Below are positions 20,395 through 30,114 of a stretch of DNA of 43,399 bases, one piece after another; the first letter of the stretch is position 1; each line of letters opens with the position of its first letter. The notes under the pieces are model-generated. The model had not been told where the DNA came from. It searched no databases and saw nothing but the letters and a program-made list of their open reading frames with translations. The DNA lies in IMG/VR virus record IMGVR_UViG_3300036985_000788, positions 1 to 43,399 of that record. One strand, given 5' to 3'. The stretch comes from a virus. The position numbers were made by a program, and so were the translations under genes.

Positions 20395-23300
20395 TTAATA
20401 TCCTCTAACATTCCAAGATACTGAGCCACTTGTTCTAGCTCCAGCACTATTAAATAAGTATATCCTAAAACTTTCAGGATATGTTGATATATTACCACTT
20501 GTGTTAGCAGTTGTTAAATTCACAGTGTATTGGTTTGCATTAACAACTGACGCAACAGTATAAACTCCGTTAGGTGCAGTTCCACTTGTAAAGGTTAGCC
20601 TTACTTTTTGACCAGCCAACAAGCCATGAGCCGTTGCATTTACAGTGACAACATTTGATGAAACAGAATATGTACCTGTAATAATTGCATCTTTAAAATC
20701 ATAGACTGGTGTTAGCAATGTGGTGCCATTTGGTGAAACTGTAATACTTGCTATATCAATAAATTCTTTTGCGAAGTTTACTATTGTTCCATCAGTATCT
20801 GTACTAACCGCATTTACAGATCCAGCATCAGTTAATAGTTTTGCACTTAATAAGGCATCTAATGATGACAATAAATACAAATCTTTATCTGAAGAAGTCG
20901 TTACGTTTACAGTTACTTGAACGTATCTAAACGATGTAGCAAATATAGATTTAACGCCAGTTATCGTAGTATATGTAATACCGTCATCTGACGTTCCAAT
21001 ATCAAATGAAATGTTTGGCGTTCCAGCAATTATCTCGCCTTTGGTATTCAATGTAATTTGGCTGCTTCCCAAGAGAGTGCCGTAATCAAATACCTCAACA
21101 TAAGACCCAGTGCCATTATTAGGTTGAATAAATATTGGGTAATCTGCTGCTATCTGTGCTGAAGGGCCAGCCCATGAGCGAGATGTAAAATGACTAGTCC
21201 ATGTTTCTGTTGTATTCACAGGAAGCAACAATCCACCGCCATCATTGATAGCAGATGATTTAGTGCCACTAAATGTACTGAAGTATTGTGCATTAAATAC
21301 GAAATCAGGTGGCTGAGAAACTTGGCATGTGATGCTTACTGGAGAAGATAGGTTAGCATCCGTATCTCTGACAACAAGCCAATAAGTATAAGTTCCACCA
21401 GTTAGTTCTAGTATCGATGTAAACGTACCATTCTTATATCCAATTTCTTCAGCAGTTTCATATACATCACCTTTTTTAATCAAGATGTCTTGAATAGGTA
21501 ATGATGTTTTAGTTGGTAGCTGCCAATATAGCAATACGTTGTTATCTACAATTTGAGTTTTGATAGTAGATGTATCTATCGGACTTGGAGCAAGTTTTGT
21601 TACTGTAATGGCTAATGGATCTGATTCACCATTAAGAAAATCAATAGTGTAAACATTGAATACTTTATCGCCAAGCCAATTAGCAGGTAGCGTTATCGTG
21701 CTTGATTTTGTGTAAATTACATCAGTATCATAAGCAATCTTATATTGGTCTAAGCCAAATAAAGGTGATACGTCAGTCCAGTCTAATGTTACTGTTGCAT
21801 TAGTTAAGCTGGTATCAGCAAATGTATAAGATGGACTATGAACACCTGGAGGAGCTGGTATGGCCCTAGTATAGTTTATTGCTAGTGATGTAGTTGAATA
21901 CCTATTATCCGTATCAAACGAACGCACGTACCAAGTGTTAGAGCCTAACGCTGGTATTACTGAAAAGTTTAGAGCATTGCCTTTAAATAAGAACCCTGCT
22001 GATCCCCAAGACGAATTAACACTTCTTAACTCATAACCTGCTATTGGCAATGTAGTTCTAACTGAAGCTGCCCATGATAACTGCAACGCATTATTAATTA
22101 TGGCGGTTGCACTTGATGGAGGTGCATTTGGTATAACTTTTGTTACAGTAACAGATGTTGAAGCAGATTGCTTATTTTGAGTATCTACAACAGTAACGCT
22201 AAATGTTCTATTGCCTACCCAATCTACAGGTACAGTTAATGTGGATGTTCTTGCTGTAACTACTACGTCATCATAACTGATAATGTAATGGCTCAATCCA
22301 AACTGAGGAGCAACGTCTGACCAACTCAATGTTAATGATGTTGTAGTTAGTGATGTGTCTGCAAATGTGTAATTTATTGCAGATACGGCTGGAATGGCAG
22401 ATGGAGTGAAAATAACTGATGCCGCATTAACACTGTATAAATCAATTACATCTAGTGCTTTAACAAAGTAATCTGCTATTACGCCAATGGCACCTGGAGC
22501 AACTAAACATTCAGATGATGAGCCACGATATATATAGTCATCCGTTCCCCAGCCAGAGTTGGTGTCACGAACTTCATAACCCCATAAATCTAACTCAGCG
22601 TTATCATTCCACTCTAATTTAATCTTATCGCCACTGACTGTAGCAGTTAAGCCAGTTACATCGGCAGGAGGGTTTGTCTTACCTGCAACGGTATGATTAT
22701 CAGCATAAGCCCAAGGGCCAGCTCTGCCATCGTCAGTAACATACCTAACTCTAATACGATACTCTGAGCCTTCTTCTACATCAGTAAAATAAATAGAAGA
22801 ATCTCTAATATCTGCTGATTGGCTAGTTTGCCATATTAGTGCTGTGTCACCAGAGAAGTCAATTTGACCCTCAAGGTATTTAGCAATAGAAGGCAAGGTT
22901 GCAGGGTTGCTAAATGAGAGTTTAATCCGATAAAGAAATTGATTTGGAGCTGGGCGTAACATAACCGTTTCATCACTAATTACTGAAGTAATCAATGGCT
23001 CAACAGTAATCATGTCCTTCATCAATAATGGAGGCAAGGATAATTGGCTGTTAAATTCAGGGATTGGTTCTAAATCACTATTGTAAATAGCTGGTGAATA
23101 ATCAACCAATGTCAAAAGGGCAGACAAGTTATTTGATGGCTCAATGCTCTGCACAATCAAATCAACTGAATCACTACTTAACTCGCCAAACATAAATAGG
23201 TTGTTTACAGCGCCCTCAGTCGATGTAATTGAGCTTGTCAATGTGATGGTATCGTAATAGCCATCTGAAGGCTTAGAGGCCACTGTACGTGTTATGCTAG

Positions 23301-26300
23301 ACCCATCTTCCAATCTAATGCGGATGGTGTAAGTCACATTAGCATCCATTGCCATTTCTTCATCAAGGCGGATAGATGTAGTTGAGATGAACTCTGCAAT
23401 ACGACCAGTGCCTAATCCCCACATAGGAACGTCATGGCTTACTTTAACCAAGTCACCGCGAGTACATATTAGGTTCTCAATGTCAGCGTTAAGCGTATAG
23501 GTTTCTGGGCGAAGTTTAATCTGTGCGAAATGGAATCTTGCATGTTTGAAAATAGCATCTTGTGACGTTACGCCTGGGAACTCCATTTGCTCAAACAAGG
23601 TGGCATTGGTTGCATCATAGCCATCGTTGTACACAATGTATTCATCAGGCTGATACCCTTGGTTGGCATTTTTAAATGGCACTCTAAATGCGTGTGGCAA
23701 CTTAGGTAATGCTTTAGTTGATTCAAAACCCCATGAGTTATGTGGGGTAAAATACTGAGCCGTCACAGTACGTGGCTTATCAGTAACGACTGTCCACTTA
23801 CCATCTACCAATGTTGGAGATGATCGACCTGCTGCACAAATGTCACGCAATACATCCAACAAACTTTGCTGGTCTGTAACTACATAATCAAATATAAATT
23901 CATTTTCTGCACAATACTCATGCCATTCTTCAATAGAAGTTAAGTCCAACTGAGCATCCGTCACGGCTTGTGCATTGGCAGGGTGTTGTAATACATACCT
24001 AAACAATGAAGCAGGATTGCGCGTAGGCCTTAATACCCATTCAGTATTTGTAGCATCCCAATCCAAACAAATAGATACTACCGTAGCTGAAACACCTTCT
24101 AGCGTTTGATTAATTTGGTCAGTTGCTTTAATTCTTAAAGCAGTCATAGCCATTGGCTTAGGCGGATTGACTGGGCGTGAAGCACCGTAAGCTGTAACTG
24201 AAGTTAGGATAGAGTTACTCATGCGCTGATATTTAATACCATTGGCAGTGTATTCCTCAGTAGTAGTCGTATTCCTACGAATACGCACTTCATACTTACC
24301 TTCTGGAACTCTGAATGACACATTGTAACTAAACGCATCTTTACGTTTAACAAACTCAGTGCCATTAACTCCAATATAGATAGTGGTTGACCTTCCTGTT
24401 CTGCTTAAGCTACCAGCAGATATGCTTGCTGTAGTTTGCTTAACTGATGTTGTTGCGCTAAAGCCAACGCCATAACTTACTGGTACATCTGCCGTTCTAA
24501 CGGTTAAATTTAAACCAGTGTATGTGCCTGATATTAAACTACGTTTATCTTCTGTACTAAATACTTGAGCGCCATACATGCAAATTCTATATAGCTCTAT
24601 TTCATTAGATGGAATAGTTGGATATAACTCATATGTAGTATTTAGATTTCTTGTAGTTCTTTTTAATCTATCTAAAAAAGCACCGCTAGGATTTGCTGTA
24701 GATGTTTCAGAGTAACTGCCATAACGAACAATTAACTTATTAAATATATCTAAACTTAAAAAGGCCCATCTGTAACATGCGTTTGGAGTTGTTAAAAAGT
24801 ATGCTGAACTTCCGCCAAAAAAAGCCCCATCTATAGTAGCACTTGCTTGTCTAAACCTAGTTTCAACTGGATCCCAATCTTCTAATGGAGCTAAGGTTTC
24901 ATTGTCCAATTGACGAACTTGAACATCGGCAGTAAACAATTCTTCTAGAATATTACCTGCACCATCTCCATCCATTTGTAAGCGTCTTAAACCTCTTGGG
25001 AAATGCAGATTAACACTTACAGAAGTGCATAGCTCGTTGATTACTTTTTCATAGAATGGGGATACTATAGAGAACGCAGTTCCAGTTGATCCTGAAGCGT
25101 TTGTGGCTGTCTGAGCATAGGTAAATGTAGTCAGCGTTGGAGTTGATGCAATAGTAAATGTACCATTAAATCCAGTCGCTGCTGATATGGTTACAGAGTT
25201 GCCAACAATAAATGTATGTTCAGTAGATGTAGTAACTGTTACTACATTTGTAGCTCGTACAATAGATGTGATTGTTTTTGTAGTTTCTGTCGCAGCCATC
25301 TCAACATTGACGGCCAATTGCTCTACATCATTGGGATAAATTGAATTGAAGTATGAGTAATCTTCGTCTAAATCTTGAAATCCACTAATGGTGGATTGGT
25401 CTAATTCCTCAAGCGTATTAATGTCAGTTGAGCCAATACGCATGTCAGACACTTGCAATGGGCCGTAGCCCCACACAAGCAACATTCTTAGGTAAGATGT
25501 ATCCGTGTTTGATTCAGCGTATATCTGTGCGCCTAGCAGTCCTGTAAAGCGCATTTGACCCAATACTACAGGGATGGCACCGTATTGAGATGCTTGGTTG
25601 CTACCGCCTTGCAATAGGTTCTGAGCTAACGCAGTTCCAGGGGCTTCTTGAGTTGGCATCCTAACTGGGAATATGGCATTTAATAATAAACTACCAACAA
25701 CGGTTAGACCTGCTTGAACGGCACTAGCTGCTACTCCTGCTGATACATACCCAGCAGTTACTAAGCCAGCCGTAAAATAAGACGCTGCAACTACAATAGC
25801 AATGCTGGCTATTATTCTTAATACGTTACCTTCAGCAACGGCACGATATTGAATAACATCACCTGGCAATGGCACCATATGCCATTCTTCTTGCGGAACT
25901 AATTTACCATTAACAAATATAACTGCATTACAGTTGTATTCTTGAGCAACAGGATATTGCGTTTTAACAAACTCGATAATATCTGCAACGGATGAGTTTG
26001 CAGGAACTTGACCATCAATGCGCTCAGTCTTTAACGGATGGGGTTTAATGGCAAGCGTTAAATCACCAACATTAACCTTTTCAACGTAACGATAGAAGCC
26101 TTCAACGCGATGCTTCCATATTCCAGTGTCAAAACGCTCAATGGTGGTATCTGTATGCTCGCTGACGTGAATAAACTGGTTGGGTGATACTACGACCCCA
26201 ACGTGCATAAATAAACCGTTTACACGAAGCAGGGCAACGTCACCAATTGTAGGAGTGTCAACTTTTTCCCAACCTTCTTTACCTAGGGCAATAAGTTGTT

Positions 26301-26469
26301 CTATTTTTGTTTGCTGTTCAGCCTCGTACTCATCTGAAAAAGATGGAAGATCAATATTGTATTGTTCTTTGTAAATTAGCTTAACCAAACCCCAACAATC
26401 AATGCCATCTTTATCTCGGCCTTTTTTTAGGTACTTAAGACTAATGTAATCATTCCACCATGTTTTCAT
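20395..26469 (-). CDS. Tail tip protein: NlpC/P60, lambda-I-like and J-like fusion
   Basis: A 2024-aa protein, much longer than a J protein alone (about 1100). Residues 1-130 are an NlpC/P60 peptidase (Cys25 in DCWGLV, His89 in MHVGVV, HVSEH). Residues 135-212 form a beta-grasp domain like lambda I (KTERIDGQ, EEWHMVPLPGDVI). Residues 214-266 are a Gly/Ala-rich hydrophobic stretch. From about 268 it is J-like central tail protein (ASQYGAIPVVLGQMRFTG), followed by several fibronectin type III-like repeats (about 1240-1700) and a C-terminal Ig-like module. A separate Ig-like module is inserted at about 392-468. It should open the wall and start DNA entry at the tail tip. Confidence 0.88.
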   Translation of the reverse strand: MKTWWNDYISLKYLKKGRDKDGIDCWGLVKLIYKEQYNIDLPSFSDEYEAEQQTKIEQLIALGKEGWEKVDTPTIGDVALLRVNGLFMHVGVVVSPNQFIHVSEHTDTTIERFDTGIWKHRVEGFYRYVEKVNVGDLTLAIKPHPLKTERIDGQVPANSSVADIIEFVKTQYPVAQEYNCNAVIFVNGKLVPQEEWHMVPLPGDVIQYRAVAEGNVLRIIASIAIVVAASYFTAGLVTAGYVSAGVAASAVQAGLTVVGSLLLNAIFPVRMPTQEAPGTALAQNLLQGGSNQASQYGAIPVVLGQMRFTGLLGAQIYAESNTDTSYLRMLLVWGYGPLQVSDMRIGSTDINTLEELDQSTISGFQDLDEDYSYFNSIYPNDVEQLAVNVEMAATETTKTITSIVRATNVVTVTTSTEHTFIVGNSVTISAATGFNGTFTIASTPTLTTFTYAQTATNASGSTGTAFSIVSPFYEKVINELCTSVSVNLHFPRGLRRLQMDGDGAGNILEELFTADVQVRQLDNETLAPLEDWDPVETRFRQASATIDGAFFGGSSAYFLTTPNACYRWAFLSLDIFNKLIVRYGSYSETSTANPSGAFLDRLKRTTRNLNTTYELYPTIPSNEIELYRICMYGAQVFSTEDKRSLISGTYTGLNLTVRTADVPVSYGVGFSATTSVKQTTASISAGSLSRTGRSTTIYIGVNGTEFVKRKDAFSYNVSFRVPEGKYEVRIRRNTTTTEEYTANGIKYQRMSNSILTSVTAYGASRPVNPPKPMAMTALRIKATDQINQTLEGVSATVVSICLDWDATNTEWVLRPTRNPASLFRYVLQHPANAQAVTDAQLDLTSIEEWHEYCAENEFIFDYVVTDQQSLLDVLRDICAAGRSSPTLVDGKWTVVTDKPRTVTAQYFTPHNSWGFESTKALPKLPHAFRVPFKNANQGYQPDEYIVYNDGYDATNATLFEQMEFPGVTSQDAIFKHARFHFAQIKLRPETYTLNADIENLICTRGDLVKVSHDVPMWGLGTGRIAEFISTTSIRLDEEMAMDANVTYTIRIRLEDGSSITRTVASKPSDGYYDTITLTSSITSTEGAVNNLFMFGELSSDSVDLIVQSIEPSNNLSALLTLVDYSPAIYNSDLEPIPEFNSQLSLPPLLMKDMITVEPLITSVISDETVMLRPAPNQFLYRIKLSFSNPATLPSIAKYLEGQIDFSGDTALIWQTSQSADIRDSSIYFTDVEEGSEYRIRVRYVTDDGRAGPWAYADNHTVAGKTNPPADVTGLTATVSGDKIKLEWNDNAELDLWGYEVRDTNSGWGTDDYIYRGSSSECLVAPGAIGVIADYFVKALDVIDLYSVNAASVIFTPSAIPAVSAINYTFADTSLTTTSLTLSWSDVAPQFGLSHYIISYDDVVVTARTSTLTVPVDWVGNRTFSVTVVDTQNKQSASTSVTVTKVIPNAPPSSATAIINNALQLSWAASVRTTLPIAGYELRSVNSSWGSAGFLFKGNALNFSVIPALGSNTWYVRSFDTDNRYSTTSLAINYTRAIPAPPGVHSPSYTFADTSLTNATVTLDWTDVSPLFGLDQYKIAYDTDVIYTKSSTITLPANWLGDKVFNVYTIDFLNGESDPLAITVTKLAPSPIDTSTIKTQIVDNNVLLYWQLPTKTSLPIQDILIKKGDVYETAEEIGYKNGTFTSILELTGGTYTYWLVVRDTDANLSSPVSITCQVSQPPDFVFNAQYFSTFSGTKSSAINDGGGLLLPVNTTETWTSHFTSRSWAGPSAQIAADYPIFIQPNNGTGSYVEVFDYGTLLGSSQITLNTKGEIIAGTPNISFDIGTSDDGITYTTITGVKSIFATSFRYVQVTVNVTTSSDKDLYLLSSLDALLSAKLLTDAGSVNAVSTDTDGTIVNFAKEFIDIASITVSPNGTTLLTPVYDFKDAIITGTYSVSSNVVTVNATAHGLLAGQKVRLTFTSGTAPNGVYTVASVVNANQYTVNLTTANTSGNISTYPESFRIYLFNSAGARTSGSVSWNVRGY

Positions 26470-26984
26470 TAATATAATCCTGGGAAATAAGACGGTGTAA
26501 AAGTATGGGCAGGGAACGGTTCAATTGCTAAAGATTCTACATTCAAATCTGCCACTATGCTATTAGCATTATACGTTATTCCGCTCATTAAAAACCCTGG
26601 GAATGAAATTTCTAATACATCAGGTGTCCTAGTTAATACAAGTTCTATGCTCACGTTCAATGCAGTAGTAGCCAACCGTATTGTCGGTGTAAGGTACCTA
26701 GTTACATCGTTCAATGTAATTTGGCATCGAGGCGCTGCGTCAGCTTCTTCTGACGGCAATGTGATTTGAAACGGCAAGAACACATAATCATTACCACGGC
26801 TTTTGATGCCATACAACACATCATCGGCTGTAGCGCTAAGACGTTGCGTATAGTTATCAGCCAATCTTATTGGGGTAGCAATACCTGCGCCAGTGATGGT
26901 TAATAATACCGCTAGGGTATCGTCACCATCAGGGCTAAACATAGCCCTCAAAGCAGCTGGTGAAAATGAACTTAATCTACTCAT
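26469..26984 (-). CDS. DUF1833 family tail protein
   Basis: A 171-aa protein: LAVLLTITGAGIATPIRLADN near the N-terminus and the beta-rich remainder fit DUF1833, a family found between tape measure and tail-tip genes. Probably a minor tail protein that joins tail tube and tip, in place of lambda M/L. It shares one base with the tail-tip gene and overlaps the next upstream gene by 4. Confidence 0.82.
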   Translation of the reverse strand: MSRLSSFSPAALRAMFSPDGDDTLAVLLTITGAGIATPIRLADNYTQRLSATADDVLYGIKSRGNDYVFLPFQITLPSEEADAAPRCQITLNDVTRYLTPTIRLATTALNVSIELVLTRTPDVLEISFPGFLMSGITYNANSIVADLNVESLAIEPFPAHTFTPSYFPGLY

Positions 26985-27346
26985 GGCATTTGCTCTAGTG
27001 AGAATGAGATCCTATATAAGTAAGGAGCGAAGTAAGAGATGCCAAAATACTTTCCATCGCTGGATGGAACAAATCGCGCCTCAATAACTGTTTGAGTTCT
27101 AGGGTGTGGAAAATCAAACCTAGCCGTACCTCTTAATGTAGTATTAATAAATGTTTCCAATGTGGCGATTTGAGAATCGTTCATTATCATATCAACAGTG
27201 AACTGCCTTGGCTTCTGACCTCTGTAACGCATCTTAGCTGGGCCAGCATCCATTGGACTAACTAATACAAGAGCGCCTGATACCTCAGAGTAAGCCTGAG
27301 AATCAACGCTGGTTGGGAGTGCTGAAGGCCAGGTATATGATGCCAT
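26981..27346 (-). CDS. Minor tail protein after tape measure
   Basis: A 121-aa beta-rich protein with YTWPSALPTSVDSQAYSE at the start and KMRYRGQKPRQFTVDMIM, TARFDFPHPRT later. The position just after the tape measure gene and the pattern fit the small minor tail proteins (lambda M-like) that cap the tape measure. It ends 4 bases inside the DUF1833 gene. Confidence 0.75.
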   Translation of the reverse strand: MASYTWPSALPTSVDSQAYSEVSGALVLVSPMDAGPAKMRYRGQKPRQFTVDMIMNDSQIATLETFINTTLRGTARFDFPHPRTQTVIEARFVPSSDGKYFGISYFAPYLYRISFSLEQMP

Positions 27347-27348
27347 AA

Positions 27349-30105
27349 TTATCTTCCTACTAATGTTGGTCTTGCATTAAATGTATTGCGAATAGCTTGG
27401 TTAGCGCCAGAGCCATTACGTCTAATCTCACCAGCCACCATATCACCAATGGTAACTTCAATCTTACGATTGCCACGGCTGTCTATTGTTTCATTTGCAG
27501 AGGCTTGTGATGAGCTGTTGTTGTTGATTACAACAGATACATTAGAACCCATTTTGCTTTGAGGCACAATAGTTCCTGTGGCTTGTGGAACAAACATTTC
27601 TGCACCACGCTCGCCAACCAAGTAACTATGCTTTGGATTGACAGGGCCACCTGCTGCATTTGCACCACCGTAGTTTAAGTATGGATTTTGGTCAATGCTG
27701 TAAGCTCCAGCAGTCGCGCTAACTCCGCCATTACCGCCAATCAATCCACTAAAGAATCCACCAATACCACCAGCTCCGCCTAACGCATTGCTTATTGAAT
27801 TAAACAATGGCTCTGTTATTTGCTTTTGAATACTTAGGCGCAACAAGTCTGTCAGAATTGAGTTAATCATATCTGTGAAACTTGTCTGTGTATTAGTGAA
27901 GAAGTCTGTCATAGCTTGTGCAGAGTTCTTAGCAAAGCCATCATAGATACGCTCAAGCTCTTTAATTAGTGATGCTTCTTCTTTTAAAGATTCTTTATTC
28001 TCTTTATCGGCTTCTTTTTTATCTCTGTCTAATTGCTCTTTCTGAGCAGTCAATTCAAGCAACTTCATGCGTGTTGCAATTTCAAGATTTAACGCATCGA
28101 CATTCTCGCCTTTTGCTTCCATCAAGATTTTACGCTCTGTTAGGCGTGATAAGTTAGTCGCTTCAATGGCGGCTTCTGTTTTACCGTAAGTATCAATCTC
28201 AATAACTAGTTTTTCTATCTTGTCATCAATTGCTTTTTGAGTTGCAATTTGAACCTTGTTTACTTCATCCATTGCCTCTTTGAGCAGTCTAGTAGTTTTA
28301 TCAAGTTCCATTGAAGCTAAATCTTCTTCCCTAGCAGCTTCTTGTGCTTCTTTTAATGTCTTGGCATAGTCTTTCTTGGCTTTAGTTGCCTCTTTAGTAG
28401 CGCCAGTAGCTTTGTCGTATTTTTCTTTTAATATATCTAATTTTGCAAGAATTTCAGAATCAGGCAATCCATCTTTTTTACCGTCAAGCATAATAATTTG
28501 CATATCTCGGCTGTAGGCAATAGCCAATTCTTTTCGTGTTTCAAGTGTTTTACTTAACTTTTTATATTCTTCAGAAGTTTTATTTACATTGCTTGCTTCT
28601 ACGTCAGCAGCTATAGCAATAGCATTTGAATAATCAAGAATGTTTTTACGGCCTTGTGCTATTTGAGCATCAATCTCAGCTAACTTTTCTTTTGGATTTG
28701 TAAACATCATGTATGGGCCAGCACCCTTGCCCATTTTTGAAACACGATCACGCTGTTCTTGCAATGTTGCAATCAACTTAATAGTATCGTTTATTTTTGT
28801 TTTCTCATCAGCCATTGCATCATTTGCCATAATGCCTTGAGCTGTAAGTTTTTTGCTTCGTTCTATTTGGTCGTTTATCTTTTTAAGCTCTGGTGTCATG
28901 CCACGAGCTTTATCAATCCATTGAAGGATGCTATCGCCAAATAATAGGAAACTTGTAATTGCAATTCCAATTGGGCCGCCTAGTGCTGCAACGGCAACTT
29001 TAAAACCTGTGAGCGCCCTTGCTGCCAATGTAGAACTTGCTGCAACGGCATTGTTTAAAATAACCTGTTCACGCATAGCTACTGAGTTAGCAGCTGCCCA
29101 TGCGGTTGTTGCCCTAGCATTATTAGCCAAGGCTGCTGTTGAAGCCGCTTCAGCTAATGCTTTTTCTTTTAATAATAAATTCTCTTTAACAATCTCAATT
29201 TGGCGAATTTGACTTGCTCGAATAGAAGCATTAACGCCTAGGACAAATTTACCTAATTGCGCTCCAACAGCAACTAAAGCAGCATTGGCAAGTATGTTTA
29301 AGTTGTCAGCTAACAATATTATTGTTTGACTAATTTTTGTAGAAACACCATCTGCTTTATCTGCTTCACCAATAAACAATGTAAAGTTATTTTTAAGTAC
29401 AGTGATAGCACTAGAGATGGTGCCAACTGATTTAACTTGCTCTTGCAATCCAGCAAGATACGCAGGATCAGTCAGTGCTTTTTTCAATACTTCAGCAGTC
29501 AACTCACCTTGGGTTGACATGTTTTTCAGTTCACCATAAGTCACGCCTAATGACTTGGCTAACTGCCTCATTATCATTGGTGCGCCTTCTGATACGGCTA
29601 AGAACTCTTGACCGTTTATCTTGCCAGAACCAAATGATTGAGAAAGTTGCAACATAACAGAATTGGTTTCTTGAACCGTTGCATTTGAAACACGTAAGCT
29701 CAACGCAACCGATTCTGTAATCATCCCGATTTCTTTTTGAGATGTACCAAAGTCGCGCAAGTTGTTTGTTAGACGTGCGTATAGAACACCAATAGAGCCA
29801 ATGTCAGACTGAGATTCACGAGCAATCCTAGCCACATCACGGTAGGCAATATTATATTTTTCAAGGGATTTTGTTGCCAACTGAAGTTGAGAATCAAACT
29901 TCTTATACTCATCGGCTGTTTTTAATATGGAGGCTACTCCAAAAGCACCAGCAAGTCCGCTAAATGCGTTTTTAGCCAATGTAACGGACTTGTCGATGTT
30001 CCGCATTGCGGTATCAACGCTTTTATTTGCCTTGTTCATGTCTGCTTGCAGACGCGCTATATCAGCAAATAATTTAATCTCAATTGAACCAGCAGAAAGA
30101 GCCAT
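27349..30105 (-). CDS. Tape measure protein
   Basis: A 918-aa protein. The N-terminal third has the tape measure domain (IEIKLFADIARLQADMNKAN, FGSGKINGQEFLAVSEGAPMIM), the middle is hydrophobic and Ala-rich, the next part is a Lys/Glu-rich coiled coil, and the C-terminal end (AAGGPVNPKHSYLVGERGAEMFVP) is the lambda-type C-terminal motif. It sets tail length; at roughly 0.15 nm per residue this predicts about 135-140 nm. It follows the GT chaperone gene, as in lambda. Confidence 0.92.
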   Translation of the reverse strand: MALSAGSIEIKLFADIARLQADMNKANKSVDTAMRNIDKSVTLAKNAFSGLAGAFGVASILKTADEYKKFDSQLQLATKSLEKYNIAYRDVARIARESQSDIGSIGVLYARLTNNLRDFGTSQKEIGMITESVALSLRVSNATVQETNSVMLQLSQSFGSGKINGQEFLAVSEGAPMIMRQLAKSLGVTYGELKNMSTQGELTAEVLKKALTDPAYLAGLQEQVKSVGTISSAITVLKNNFTLFIGEADKADGVSTKISQTIILLADNLNILANAALVAVGAQLGKFVLGVNASIRASQIRQIEIVKENLLLKEKALAEAASTAALANNARATTAWAAANSVAMREQVILNNAVAASSTLAARALTGFKVAVAALGGPIGIAITSFLLFGDSILQWIDKARGMTPELKKINDQIERSKKLTAQGIMANDAMADEKTKINDTIKLIATLQEQRDRVSKMGKGAGPYMMFTNPKEKLAEIDAQIAQGRKNILDYSNAIAIAADVEASNVNKTSEEYKKLSKTLETRKELAIAYSRDMQIIMLDGKKDGLPDSEILAKLDILKEKYDKATGATKEATKAKKDYAKTLKEAQEAAREEDLASMELDKTTRLLKEAMDEVNKVQIATQKAIDDKIEKLVIEIDTYGKTEAAIEATNLSRLTERKILMEAKGENVDALNLEIATRMKLLELTAQKEQLDRDKKEADKENKESLKEEASLIKELERIYDGFAKNSAQAMTDFFTNTQTSFTDMINSILTDLLRLSIQKQITEPLFNSISNALGGAGGIGGFFSGLIGGNGGVSATAGAYSIDQNPYLNYGGANAAGGPVNPKHSYLVGERGAEMFVPQATGTIVPQSKMGSNVSVVINNNSSSQASANETIDSRGNRKIEVTIGDMVAGEIRRNGSGANQAIRNTFNARPTLVGR

Positions 30106-30114
30106 AGTGAACCT

